NCBI RefSeq assembly: GCF_020164955.1
Contig: NZ_JAIUHG010000030.1
Location: 18,069-82,068, forward strand
Source: Mesorhizobium sp. CA8
Lineage (GTDB): Bacteria > Pseudomonadota > Alphaproteobacteria > Rhizobiales > Rhizobiaceae
Direction of reading: 5' to 3'
Length of the DNA: 64,000 bases
The position numbers and the translations under genes were made by a program. Under the pieces are notes generated by a model. That model made no database searches and was not told the origin of the DNA. It saw only the letters and a program-made list of their open reading frames with translations. Positions 9,303 to 17,054 of the stretch are shown in pieces. How positions within the stretch are numbered: the first letter of the stretch is position 1; every line of letters begins with the position of its first letter.

Positions 9303-9512
9303 CTAGCGCCCGAGCGGAAGTTTTGAAACGGACAGCAGTTCAGCCTCGTCCCTGATCCCCGCCAGGTAGTTGGCCAGAACGCGAGAAGCGAGAGCTTCGC
9401 GTCGCTTGGGGGACTGATGTTCATCTTTCAATCTGTCGAACACGCGACCGAGTAGTGCGACTTCTGACGAACTGAAGATGCCTGCTTCTCTGGCTCTCGC
9501 ATTAATTGGCAT
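9303..9512 (-). CDS. Small conserved hypothetical protein
   Basis: This 69-residue protein (start chosen at ATG 9512; an upstream ATG would add 19 residues) is mostly helical, with a core AGIFSSSEVALLGRVFDRL. It shares this core pattern with the 53-residue protein at 10751-10912 (GIFTPSELTLLQTVFDRL), so the two are paralogues. No domain of known function is recognised. Its mRNA would run leftward to the strong terminator at 9114-9143. Confidence 0.6.
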   Translation of the reverse strand: MPINARAREAGIFSSSEVALLGRVFDRLKDEHQSPKRREALASRVLANYLAGIRDEAELLSVSKLPLGR

Positions 9513-9578
9513 GAAGTCCCTCCCTAAATAGGTCGATCCCTCAAACCCCGCAAATCTGGGCTTCATCAAAGTTAGTTG

Positions 9579-10079
9579 TCAACAAAAAGCCCACCGGCAG
9601 AGCCGCGCTTGCCTAGTGTACCGTCGCATTCGGGCGGCGTGTGAGACCGATGGTGCAGCCTGACGCCATCGTTCTGTCAATCCTGTTCTGGTCGGCCAGT
9701 GTCTCACCCTGCGCGACCGCCAGGCTATTACCGAAGGCTCGATCAACGGGCTGGCACACTGTTGACGCCGGAAGTCGTACACGTCCTCAGTGCGGATGCG
9801 GCCGGATTTCACCGCGTCGTCGAAAACGACATAGTCGACGCCGGCCGGCAGTTGGTCGCACTCCACAGCGTCCCAACACTGGCGCTCGTAGATTTCGAAG
9901 AGCTCGTCGCTCGAAGTGCCCCCCAGGCCTCGCTTGGCCCTCGCCCTTCCGATAGGCATCATAAACCAGCTGGGTCACCCCTTCACGGTGATGCCGCCCG
10001 GATCGGTCGGATGATTGCTGTAGCCGCCCTCATGCGGGAGCACGCGGGCGAGCGATTCCTGCTCGCGAGATGCGGTCAT
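9579..10079 (-). pseudogene. GH108 N-acetylmuramidase remnant, several frameshifts
   Basis: Starting at ATG 10079 the minus strand encodes the N-terminus of a glycosyl-hydrolase-108 lysozyme, including the catalytic-Glu motif HEGGYSNHPTDPGGIT. A missing G in a G-run near 9977 shifts the frame; VTQLVYDAYRKGEG then continues in a second frame, and EIYERQCWDAVECDQLPAG plus VDYVVFDDAV in a third. The C-terminal part (VDRAFGNSLAVAQ) needs yet another shift. Such enzymes cleave peptidoglycan and are used as endolysins or for assembly of secretion and conjugation machines. The copy here is clearly dead. Confidence 0.75.
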
Positions 10080-10150
10080 CGAACTTTTGTTTCGCTTGGG
10101 AACTTTCCGGCTCGTCGACGATTGAGGGTCGCCGCAGGGGGACTTCAGAT

Positions 10151-10396
10151 TTGGACTGCTTCAGTAAGCTTGAGGGGCTGATCGAGGACGGCGGCGCCAA
10201 CCTGGTCGCGGAGTCACGCGCGCTGCTTGCTCAAATCAAAGGCAAGTCGCACGAACTGGCTGAAGCCGTGGATGAATTCCTGCTTGACATGATGACGCTT
10301 GAATTTCTGCTCGAAGCCGAGCGGGAGGCATTCCATAGTTCGGCACGAAGACTGGCGCGCATGCGCCTGACGATGGTGAAACTGCTCTCGAACTAG
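10151..10396 (+). CDS. Small helical hypothetical protein
   Basis: The frame ending at 10396 encodes a coherent helical protein (FSKLEGLIEDGGANLVAESR, ALLAQIKGKSHELAEAVDEF, then a leucine- and arginine-rich tail) of about 80 residues. The start is uncertain: TTG 10151 is used here. An ATG at 10070 would extend it over the dead GH108 gene's N-terminus with unlikely sequence. No family was recognised. Its composition and amphipathic pattern suggest a real gene, perhaps with a damaged 5' end. Confidence 0.4.
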   Translation: MDCFSKLEGLIEDGGANLVAESRALLAQIKGKSHELAEAVDEFLLDMMTLEFLLEAEREAFHSSARRLARMRLTMVKLLSN

Positions 10397-10750
10397 CGAC
10401 TGTCCGCCCCGGCCGAGCCTTGCGGGTTGCCGAGCGAGATCTGGTTGGTGCAGCCGCTGCCTCGGTCGAGCGTGTTGGTGATCGGTGCGATGGTGTCGCC
10501 GCCATCGACGCCGGCGCGCAGGTTGATCATCGCCGTGCCTTCCGGCCCGGCGGTGGGCTCGCCTTCGATGGTGACCGAGCCGGGACCCCTTGCCGCGCGC
10601 CGTCGTTTTGTAACTTCCCTCTTCGACTAGGAACGGGTCGCAACGCTTCGTCCTGGGGTGTAGATTGAAAAAGTCGTCCGCACCCAGCCGGGGCACACGG
10701 ACGCTTGGGAGAGTAGATCACGCTTCCGCCCATCTGAGGGAGGAAGCTGC
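10397..10750. other. Interval with a possible minus-strand coding relic
   Basis: No intact gene is visible. The minus strand between about 10600 and 10400 contains an open stretch with ordered composition (GPGSVTIEGEPTAGPEG, GVDGGDTIAPITNTLDRG) ending in a stop, but no start codon or recognisable family accompanies it. It may be the tail of a lost gene. Confidence 0.3.
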
Positions 10751-10912
10751 GTGGTTTTTACGCGATACAGCGGCATTTTCACGCCGTCCGAACTGACGCT
10801 TCTCCAAACTGTCTTTGATAGGCTCTGCAAAGAGCGCCGTCTGGCCCTTAGAGACAAAGATCAGAGGGACGATCTCGCACGCGAGGTTATCCAAAAGTTC
10901 GAGAGCGGCTGA
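10751..10912 (+). CDS. Tiny conserved hypothetical protein, GTG start
   Basis: This 53-residue gene is supported by a strong ribosome-binding site (GGGAGGAAG) eight bases before the GTG at 10751. It is also supported by similarity to the protein at 9303-9512: both contain a GIF(S/T)xSE(V/L)xLLxxVFDRL core followed by a basic turn and a second helix. The protein is predicted to be all-helical and cytoplasmic. The function is unknown. The two copies lie on opposite strands about 1.2 kb apart, with the GH108 relic between them. Confidence 0.6.
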   Translation: MVFTRYSGIFTPSELTLLQTVFDRLCKERRLALRDKDQRDDLAREVIQKFESG

Positions 10913-11066
10913 TCCAACGAAGACGACCTGTTGCAATCGCTCTCAAAGCGCTCAAGGGTTTGCGGCGCCGCTTTGCAAACGGGGTTTTCGGCCCTGCCTT
11001 CAGGGATTTCTCCTTGCCATCCGGGGTTGAGCAGGACGGCCTCAGTTTCGGCGCCCTTTCCAGCTA

Positions 11067-11984
11067 TTACGGACGAAGGCGGATGACCGTCTTTCCCGCG
11101 CGCCGCTCGGTCGAATTGAAAGCTGCGACGGCATCGTCGAGAGATGCTACCTTGCCGATATTGGTCCGCAATCTTCCATCTCGTATCCGCTGGACTATCT
11201 CGGACAGCTGGGCGCGATCGGCCTCAACGACGAAGTCGATCGCCAGGCCGTCAGCGGGTCGAACATCCGTCGGTCCGACGACTGTCACAAGCGCTCCTCC
11301 GGCCCGGATCAACGCTGCCGACCGCTTCTGGATGTCGCCGCCGATGACGTCGAAAACCAGATCGACGCCGCCGATGTCCTCCAGAGTGTCGTTCCCAAGG
11401 TCGATGAATTCATTTGCACCGAAGTCGAGAGCCTTCTGGCGGTCGGCGGCGCGTCCGGTGCCGATGACATAGGCTCCGGCTTCCCGTGCGAGCTGCGCCA
11501 CGATCGAACCGACGGCACCGGCCGCGCCATGCGCAAGCACGCTCTGCCCCGCCTGAAGGCGGCCGTGCTGGAACAGCCCCTGCCATGCAGTCAAGCCCGA
11601 GATCGGCAGGCTTGCGCCCACCGTGAAGTCGACATCGCCGGGCAGTGGCGCAAGGTTGCGTGCCTCCATTGCGACGTACTCGGCGAGCGTGCCGTCGCGA
11701 TGCCAGTCCGACAGGCCGAACACTCGCTGACCGATCGACAGCCCCGTGGTACCGTAGCCACGCGCGGTAACCACACCCGCCAGTTCATGGCCGAGGATCG
11801 ATGGTGTCCGGTCACGAAAGCCCCGATCCGACCAGGTCGAAGGCCACTCCAGTTCGGTGTTGACGAAGCCCGCCGCGTGCACCTGAACGACAACGTCGTT
11901 TATCGCTGCCTGTGGTTCGGGCCGCTCCACCAGTGTCATGCCGGCCGTTCCCTCCGCCTGGTCCGTTACAACGATTGCTTTCAT
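11067..11984 (-). CDS. NADP-dependent zinc-independent alcohol dehydrogenase/quinone oxidoreductase
   Basis: This 305-residue medium-chain dehydrogenase/reductase has the GroES-like N-terminal domain (MKAIVVTDQAEG, then LGHELAGVVTARG) and a Rossmann domain with the nucleotide motif HGAAGAVGSIVAQLA near residue 150. It lacks the cysteine cluster of structural-zinc alcohol dehydrogenases, as expected for the quinone-oxidoreductase branch, which reduces alpha,beta-unsaturated carbonyls or quinones with NADPH. ATG 11984 is chosen because GAGGAGAC lies eight bases upstream and MKAIVV is the standard family start. The substrate is unknown, and it stands alone. Confidence 0.85.
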   Translation of the reverse strand: MKAIVVTDQAEGTAGMTLVERPEPQAAINDVVVQVHAAGFVNTELEWPSTWSDRGFRDRTPSILGHELAGVVTARGYGTTGLSIGQRVFGLSDWHRDGTLAEYVAMEARNLAPLPGDVDFTVGASLPISGLTAWQGLFQHGRLQAGQSVLAHGAAGAVGSIVAQLAREAGAYVIGTGRAADRQKALDFGANEFIDLGNDTLEDIGGVDLVFDVIGGDIQKRSAALIRAGGALVTVVGPTDVRPADGLAIDFVVEADRAQLSEIVQRIRDGRLRTNIGKVASLDDAVAAFNSTERRAGKTVIRLRP

Positions 11985-12152
11985 GGGAATTGTCTCCTCA
12001 GATATATTTCTGGTTTGGCTGAATTGCAGGCGTAACGCGTTTTCGGTTCTCAGGCAGTCGATGTCTCGGCTCGGCGCCTTCCGGGCTTGATATCGACTGC
12101 CGTGCGACGGCGGCGGGCGCTTCAACAGTCAGGCGCCGTCACGTCGTGCAGC

Positions 12153-12383
12153 TCATCTGTCGATGAGACGGCAACCGTCAGCCATCCGGCTGATGTATGT
12201 CGTGGCTTTATCGCAGAGCTTGATCAGCTGCGGGCGCCAGACATAGCGCCACTCCTCCAACTTCTCTGGTTCCACCCACACAGTCGAACCAGCCGGCATT
12301 CCCGACGCGCAGGGATCCAATCGGTCCAGGCCTCGAGCAGCGAGCGAACGAGCCGTTCGAGCCTCGTGTTGGGCCGTAACCAT
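12153..12383 (-). CDS. Possible small hypothetical protein
   Basis: The frame encodes 76 residues. The C-terminal half (WVEPEKLEEWRYVWRPQLI, KLCDKATTYISRMADG) looks like real protein, while the N-terminal half is Ala/Arg-rich and less convincing. A GGAG lies about 13 bases before ATG 12383. It sits just beyond the DUF2274 gene at the end of the trb operon. No family recognised; it could be a gene fragment. Confidence 0.3.
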   Translation of the reverse strand: MVTAQHEARTARSLAARGLDRLDPCASGMPAGSTVWVEPEKLEEWRYVWRPQLIKLCDKATTYISRMADGCRLIDR

Positions 12384-12452
12384 CGACAGGAGAGCTCCTA
12401 TCGTCGTCTCGGCTCAAGGCGCTCGCCGGTTGGCGGCCGTCGGAAAGTCGGT

Positions 12453-12674
12453 TCAGGCCTGCTCCTTCTTCGCTTTCGCAAAGCCGCGGTCGGTTGCGAT
12501 GAACCGTTCAAGCATCGGAGCGATCAAGCGCGATGGATCGGCAGATGGCCGCCCGGTCTCGCGCCCGAGGATCTCTGCGTATTTCACCAGATCGCGATGC
12601 AGGGGCGCCGGGAGTTCCACCGTAATCTTGACTGGCTTGTCGTCGGCAATCGTTGCGAGTCTCAACTTGGCCAT
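12453..12674 (-). CDS. DUF2274 domain-containing protein
   Basis: This 73-residue protein belongs to DUF2274, a small family encoded directly after trbI in rhizobial and other proteobacterial conjugation clusters. The sequence runs MAKLRLATIADDKPVKITV, then LPAPLHRDLVKYAEILGRE, a pattern like a ribbon-helix-helix fold. The ATG at 12674 lies one base beyond the TrbI stop and uses a GGAGG inside the trbI 3' end, so it is translated from the trb mRNA. The role in transfer is not established. Confidence 0.85.
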   Translation of the reverse strand: MAKLRLATIADDKPVKITVELPAPLHRDLVKYAEILGRETGRPSADPSRLIAPMLERFIATDRGFAKAKKEQA

Positions 12675-12675
12675 A

Positions 12676-13812
12676 TCAGCCTCCGTAGGGTTCAAGGGTA
12701 AGGTCGCGGGTAACGAGGACGCGAACGGGAAACCCCGGCCGGATCGTGAGCGTCGGGGCGATAGCGAGTTGCCGCTGAACGACCTGTTGGCCTACCTGGC
12801 TGACGCTGTCGGAAGCGCCGCTTCGCAAAGCACGCGCGATATCGCTGCCTTGATCGGAAGAACCGGCCTGCGCGCCAACGCTTAAAACGGTCGACAAGGC
12901 AGCAGCCTTGAACAACTCGCCCCAGTGATAGTCGACGGCATCCTCCAGGCCGGCATAGCCCTGAGCGTCCGCGCCAGGCTGCCGCTCCAGCACGATGGAG
13001 CGTCCGTCGGGAAAGATCAGCCTGTTCCAGACAAGCAGCACCCGGCGCTGCCCGGAGCCGATCCCGCTATCGTACTGCCCAAAAATTCGAGTGCCTTGCG
13101 GGATGAGCAGCGAGCGGCCGGTGGGACTGTCATAGACATTTTCGGTCACCTGAGCGCTGATCTGCCCGGGAAGGTCCGACCGGATACCCGTAATGAGCGC
13201 GGCCGGGATGACGGCACCGGCTTGAAGCATATAGGGCGACGCGGGAGGCGTGATGTGATCCGGGGCCACGGTCCGCCGGTCAGCGGCGGCGGACAGGAAG
13301 GAAAGCTGGCGATCCTGCGCACTTGGTTGACCGTACTGACCGGCAACGTCGTTAACAGCAGGAGCGGACGCTTCGGCGATCCTGCGATCTCCTTGCGCTG
13401 TCTGGAAGAACACGCGCGAGTTTCTGGCCGCTTCCTCTTCGGCTCGCCGGCGCTGCTCGGCTTCGTCAATCGCGGGGCTTGCGATTGAGGGCGGCTCGAC
13501 GGCCTGCCCCTTGTTCTGAGCATCGAGGATCGGCCTGCCGAGATCGCCAGGCAGCGGCGGCCCAAGGATCGGGCCTGCATAATCGCGCGGCAGTCTTGCC
13601 AACCCGTCGGCGGGCGGCCGATTGGAGGTAGGGTAGAGCTCCTCGCCTTGCTTGAACGTGTTGGCGTCCTGCAGAGCATAAATCAACCCGCCGCCTAGAC
13701 CGAGTGAGGCGACGAAGCCGATGCCTGCGAGCACCTTGCGCGACAGACGCGTCACACGAGGGGGGGCGGCACGAAGCCGCATGGGTTCGACGGCCATATT
13801 CTTTTCGTTCAT
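12676..13812 (-). CDS. trbI: TrbI, VirB10-like conjugal transfer protein
   Basis: TrbI (378 residues) spans the cell envelope in the mating-pair-formation type IV secretion system, linking inner-membrane energy parts to the outer-membrane ring. An N-terminal cytoplasmic stub, one transmembrane segment (about residues 27-45) and a Pro-rich periplasmic linker precede the conserved VirB10 domain. That domain shows AGAVIPAALITGIRSDLPG, LIPQGTRIFGQYDS and the closing PGFPVRVLVTRDL. The ATG at 13812 overlaps the trbG stop (ATGA). Upstream trb genes other than trbG and a trbF piece are missing here, so no working apparatus can be built from this locus alone. Confidence 0.95.
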   Translation of the reverse strand: MNEKNMAVEPMRLRAAPPRVTRLSRKVLAGIGFVASLGLGGGLIYALQDANTFKQGEELYPTSNRPPADGLARLPRDYAGPILGPPLPGDLGRPILDAQNKGQAVEPPSIASPAIDEAEQRRRAEEEAARNSRVFFQTAQGDRRIAEASAPAVNDVAGQYGQPSAQDRQLSFLSAAADRRTVAPDHITPPASPYMLQAGAVIPAALITGIRSDLPGQISAQVTENVYDSPTGRSLLIPQGTRIFGQYDSGIGSGQRRVLLVWNRLIFPDGRSIVLERQPGADAQGYAGLEDAVDYHWGELFKAAALSTVLSVGAQAGSSDQGSDIARALRSGASDSVSQVGQQVVQRQLAIAPTLTIRPGFPVRVLVTRDLTLEPYGG

Positions 13813-14867
13813 GGCTGCAGCGCTCCCTCGTGCGCTGCGCTCGGCAGCTTCGACGCGTCGCTGTCGCTTAGGCCGCGCCACAACCCATCGGTTCTTCCAT
13901 CGACGCGCACGACCCTGACCGTCTGCTGCCGCTTGCCGGCGCCAAGACGCAGTTCGGCCGCACCAAAAAGGCGGTCGACGATGAGAATGTTCTGATAGAC
14001 GCGGCTGTTGGTGATTTCAGCCTCGCCGTCCGGACCGATGACGAAAATCGGCGGCATCTCGCCTTGCACGATGCCGCGCGGAAACTCGATATAGACCCTG
14101 CGGCCATCGTCGTAGGCGCTCACCGGCTTCCAGGGCGGGCTGTCGCCGGTGAGGCCGTAGCGATAGTTTCGCGCCCTAACCTCCGGTATGACCGGCGTTG
14201 TGGGGATCGTCTGCAGGAGGCTCGCCTTCAGAGCCGGATAGGACCACGCAACGGCGGGCATGTAGGGCTTCGCGCCTGAGCGTAGCTCAAGCATATAGCT
14301 GCGCCGGTCCGTGGCGATGATAAGGTTCGTTGTGATGTCTGCCCGCGAGGGTTTCACCAGGACGTGGACGCGACGGGCAATGCCGGACCCGCTTTCGGTG
14401 TTGCCGATGATCCAGCGCGCGGTGTCACCCGCCGCGATCGGACCATCACCGGTCAGGCTCTCGCCCGGCTCAAGCGCGATGTCCGTTATCTGGCCAGGTG
14501 AGGCATAGACCTGATAGAGCGCTCCTTCACTCCATGGGTAGATCTGAATCGCGTTGTAGTAGCCCTCACGGCGGGGCTCCACGCGCGCCGCGGCGTTTGC
14601 GTTCTCGACACGAGCTGCCGGCGTTTGCCCGATGGCGCCGCCCCGCGCGGGCGCCCAGCCTGGCGGCACGCGAAGAGGTTTCGGCCTTTGGTCGGTCGCG
14701 GCGGCCGGAGCCGGCGGCAAGGGCGGAACGTAGGTATCGTAGCTGATCTTCGGCGGCTTCTTCGCAGGGGTCGCGCAACCCGCAACCAGCGTCGTCCCCG
14801 AGACCAGCGCCGACAGCAGATATCTCGAGAAAGTCGTGCCGGCAACAAGACGCGATCTCGGGCTCAT
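13809..14867 (-). CDS. trbG: TrbG, VirB9-like conjugal transfer lipoprotein
   Basis: TrbG (352 residues) is the VirB9-type outer-membrane-complex component. It begins with a lipoprotein signal peptide (LVSGTTLVAGC lipobox), followed by a Pro-rich linker and the VirB9 domain: AIQIYPWSEGALYQVYASPG, ITTNLIIATDRRSYMLEL, and the C-terminal ENxx-type beta-domain containing VYIEFPRGI and FVIGPDGEAE. The start at ATG 14867 overlaps the stop of the chimeric gene upstream by four bases, and its own stop overlaps trbI. The sequence appears intact. Confidence 0.95.
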   Translation of the reverse strand: MSPRSRLVAGTTFSRYLLSALVSGTTLVAGCATPAKKPPKISYDTYVPPLPPAPAAATDQRPKPLRVPPGWAPARGGAIGQTPAARVENANAAARVEPRREGYYNAIQIYPWSEGALYQVYASPGQITDIALEPGESLTGDGPIAAGDTARWIIGNTESGSGIARRVHVLVKPSRADITTNLIIATDRRSYMLELRSGAKPYMPAVAWSYPALKASLLQTIPTTPVIPEVRARNYRYGLTGDSPPWKPVSAYDDGRRVYIEFPRGIVQGEMPPIFVIGPDGEAEITNSRVYQNILIVDRLFGAAELRLGAGKRQQTVRVVRVDGRTDGLWRGLSDSDASKLPSAAHEGALQP

Positions 14868-15868
14868 TGGCTCATCTCCCGCGACCAGTTGATGGCGTTG
14901 ACGTAAATGCCAAGGGGATTGGCGCGAAGACGTTCGGCGTCGCTTGGCATCTGCGTCACGATCGTCAGGATCGCGGTCCAGCGCTCGGTGCCTGAAAGCT
15001 GACCGTTTTCGTAGTGGTGTTCGATCCAGGCGACACGAAAGGAGCCCGGCGAGGCTCTGATGACGGAGGAAACGTCCACCGCGACCTGCTGCTTGCCGAT
15101 CTTGGAGAAAGGATCCGCAGCGCGAGCGTAGTCGTTGAGCGCCGCGGCACCCTGGTCGGTGGTCCAATCATAGGCGCGCAGCCAGTCCTGGCGCAGGATT
15201 ATCGGGTCAGCGGGGATGGAGCGTACCTGCTCGATAAAGCGGGCGAGATGCCACGCGATCTGCGGATCGGTCGGCTTATAGTCGGCGGTTGCGGGCCCGA
15301 TCGCTTGAGCCTGGCCGAGCTTGTCGACCATGACGGCGCGATAGAACCAATCGGGCAGGACCAGTTCGACGCCTAGCGGGCGGCCGTTGCGACCCGAGCG
15401 CTCCTGCCATTCGTTGATCCACGAGAAGCGATGGCGACGGCCTTCGGCGGGTTGGCGGATGGAGGTGACGACGCTTGTCGACTGCAAACGATCGAGCGCC
15501 GCCTTGAGGCGCAAGTAATCTCGCTTGGAGACGCCGCGGCCGATGAAGGTAAGCATCTCGTATGGCGTTGCAGCCATCAGGCGGGATGTGCGCAACCCGG
15601 CGTCCCGCGCGCTGACGATCTGGCTCGCGGCCCAGATCAGGATATCGGCGTCCCAGATCGTCGCCATGCCGTGATCGGGCATCGCTTCGACACGGATCGC
15701 CACATCGCCGGCGCGAAAGTCGATCGGCGCGATGCGCCTGGATTTGGCGAGGGAGAAGAAGGGATAGGCCATGAGGTCCTGCGCATCGCGTGGCGCGACG
15801 ACGCCCGGCAGCGCCTGAAACAGGTCGAGCTGTTCGCGCTCCAATGGTTGACGTGGTCTGGCCGACAA
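14864..15868 (-). CDS. Chimeric gene: RepA-like initiator N-terminus fused in frame to TrbF C-terminus
   Basis: Residues 1 to about 178 follow the plasmid/ICE replication-initiator family (EREQLDLFQALPG, AYPFFSLAKSRRIAPIDFRA, MAATPYEMLTFIGRG, VELVLPDWFYRAV). Residues from about 181 follow TrbF, the VirB8-like inner-membrane protein of conjugation systems (VDKLGQAQAIGPATADYKPT, ADPIILRQDWLRAYDWTTDQ, ERWTAILTIV, NPLGIYVNAINWSREM). The join lies at about 15325-15343. The initiator has lost its C-terminal half and TrbF its N-terminal membrane anchor, so neither function is likely. In related elements roughly a dozen genes separate the two; a single deletion explains the loss. The start is TTG 15868, as in many relatives; the end overlaps trbG by four bases. 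Confidence 0.85.
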   Translation of the reverse strand: MSARPRQPLEREQLDLFQALPGVVAPRDAQDLMAYPFFSLAKSRRIAPIDFRAGDVAIRVEAMPDHGMATIWDADILIWAASQIVSARDAGLRTSRLMAATPYEMLTFIGRGVSKRDYLRLKAALDRLQSTSVVTSIRQPAEGRRHRFSWINEWQERSGRNGRPLGVELVLPDWFYRAVMVDKLGQAQAIGPATADYKPTDPQIAWHLARFIEQVRSIPADPIILRQDWLRAYDWTTDQGAAALNDYARAADPFSKIGKQQVAVDVSSVIRASPGSFRVAWIEHHYENGQLSGTERWTAILTIVTQMPSDAERLRANPLGIYVNAINWSREMSQ

Positions 15869-15885
15869 GGGGGAAATCAGCAGGC

Positions 15886-16167
15886 TCAGCGCCTTTCGCG
15901 CCCGGCATAGGGGATCAGGCGGGCGGCCTGAGGCTTGGCGGGCAGCACCGAGCCATGCGGATCGGATGTCGACGTCATCGCGCCGCGCTGGACCCAGAGC
16001 TGCAGGTCGTCGACGGCGTAGACGACGCGGCCGCCAAGTTTGCGATAGGCTGGCCCGGTGCCGTAGGTGCGATGTTTCTCGAGCGTGCGCGCCGAGAGAC
16101 TGAGGAAATGCGCGGCTTCAGAAGTGCGCAGGTAGCGCGGCGGCAGTGGCGCGGCGTCGGCGTTCAT
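15886..16167 (-). CDS. AlpA/excisionase-like helix-turn-helix protein
   Basis: This 93-residue protein carries a MerR-type winged helix-turn-helix of the AlpA/Xis group (RYLRTSEAAHFLSLSARTLE, then KHRTYGTGPAYRKLGGRVVY and VDDLQLWVQ). Such proteins sit next to the replication initiator in rhizobial ICEs and plasmids and act as small regulators or recombination-directionality factors. ATG 16167 is chosen because AAGGAGATACC lies just upstream. The C-terminal 25 residues are a disordered basic tail. It precedes the chimeric gene by 17 bases in the same operon. Confidence 0.8.
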   Translation of the reverse strand: MNADAAPLPPRYLRTSEAAHFLSLSARTLEKHRTYGTGPAYRKLGGRVVYAVDDLQLWVQRGAMTSTSDPHGSVLPAKPQAARLIPYAGRERR

Positions 16168-16425
16168 GAGGTATCTCCTTCCGGCCGTTGCGGTTGAACG
16201 GCTAGCGACGGGCAGGATGGAGAAGCGAGGGAACAATGATCAGGTGCGCAATTGAGGGGCGCTATTTCGCACCGCTCAGAGGCCTTGGGCAGTGGCCGGG
16301 CGCGTCCATCGATCGACGGTAGCCGCGCTCGTGCATTTTGCGCCATCCCGTATCAAGCAGCGCATCCTGTAACAGGGAAACCCGTCGAACAGACCGGGCC
16401 GCGGAAGGCTTTCGCGCCATCAGGA

Positions 16426-16455
16426 GACGCCTCGCCCGGTGCCGGGCGAGGCGTC
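16426..16455 (-). terminator. 14-bp perfect hairpin 3' of DUF736 copy 1
   Basis: GACGCCTCGCCCGG (16426-16439) pairs completely with 16442-16455 across a 2-base gap, effectively a stem with a tight loop. It begins eight bases beyond the DUF736 stop. No clear T-run follows on either strand, so it may act as an mRNA 3' stabiliser as much as a terminator. Confidence 0.6.
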
Positions 16456-16462
16456 TTCGAAG

Positions 16463-16789
16463 TCACTCGCCGTTGCGGCGGCTGGGGCGGGACCAGATGA
16501 GGCTGTGGCCCTCGCCTTCCTCGTCGGCGAAGAGGTTGGCGTAGATCGGAGCGCTGAAGCTCGGGTCGTCCAGCTTGAGCCCGAGATAGTCGCGGCCTTC
16601 GTTGGAGCGCTTGGACCAGGCGGCGCCGATCTCGGCCTTGCCGACCACCACGCGGTGGCTTGGGGCGTTCTCGCCGCTGGCGCGGGTATCGGAGACGATG
16701 CGCACCCCTTTGGCCTGGACGCTGAGGGTGATGATCTCGCCGGTGAACTCGTTCGCATTGGTCTTGTTGAAGGTGCCGATGGTAGCCAT
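16463..16789 (-). CDS. DUF736 family protein, copy 1
   Basis: This 108-residue protein belongs to DUF736, small proteins carried by nearly all rhizobial ICE/plasmid backbones and related to single-strand-binding-like beta folds. It shows the family opening MATIGTFNKTNANEFTGEI and the middle AEIGAAWSKRSNEGRDYLGL. It is about 97% identical to the second copy at 34739-35065. It stops at a strong hairpin and is preceded by a short gene in the same operon. The precise role in element maintenance is unknown. Confidence 0.9.
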   Translation of the reverse strand: MATIGTFNKTNANEFTGEIITLSVQAKGVRIVSDTRASGENAPSHRVVVGKAEIGAAWSKRSNEGRDYLGLKLDDPSFSAPIYANLFADEEGEGHSLIWSRPSRRNGE

Positions 16790-16791
16790 TT

Positions 16792-16980
16792 TCAGTCTCC
16801 GTTCTCGTTTCCGAGCCCGCACCATGCGGCCTCGATGGCGATCGTGAGGCCAAAGGCGACCGCCGCCGCATCGCTTGCGACCGCAGCAAAGCGCAGGATG
16901 GCGCAGGCGCGCGTTTCTTGGTTGCGCGAGGAATGGGCCTTCGCCCAGGGGAAGAAACTCGCGACGCACCGTTGCGGCAC
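16792..16980 (-). CDS. Small hypothetical protein upstream of DUF736, copy 1
   Basis: This 62-residue protein (SSRNQETRACAILRFAAVAS, then an alanine-rich hydrophobic stretch AFGLTIAIEAAWCGLGNE) is co-encoded with DUF736, its stop lying two bases before that start. GTG 16980 is chosen because the equivalent codon is ATG in copy 2. Fourteen bases upstream ends a truncated frame (stop at 16995-16997). The hydrophobic middle might form one membrane helix. The copy-2 equivalent is frameshifted. Confidence 0.5.
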   Translation of the reverse strand: MPQRCVASFFPWAKAHSSRNQETRACAILRFAAVASDAAAVAFGLTIAIEAAWCGLGNENGD

Positions 16981-17054
16981 AGGCGGTCGAGGCTTCAGCC
17001 GTCCTTCGGCCAGATCAGCCCGTTCGAGAGGTCGTTGGTGCGCTCCGTGAAATG

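Larger units (their letters stand above)
16419..17054. repeat. Copy 1 of a ~635-base direct repeat (DUF736 block)
   Basis: This segment is nearly identical to 34694-35330 in the same orientation. The match covers the 3' hairpin, the DUF736 gene, the 62-residue gene upstream and the last codons of a further truncated reading frame ending ERTNDLSNGLIWPKDG. Homology stops sharply near 17054 and near 16419. Differences are scattered single bases plus small indels. Confidence 0.85.

Noticed and set aside
14864..15868. Reading this gene simply as an intact RepA or an intact TrbF
   Set aside because: Each family pattern covers only one half, and the expected RepA C-terminus and TrbF membrane anchor are both absent.
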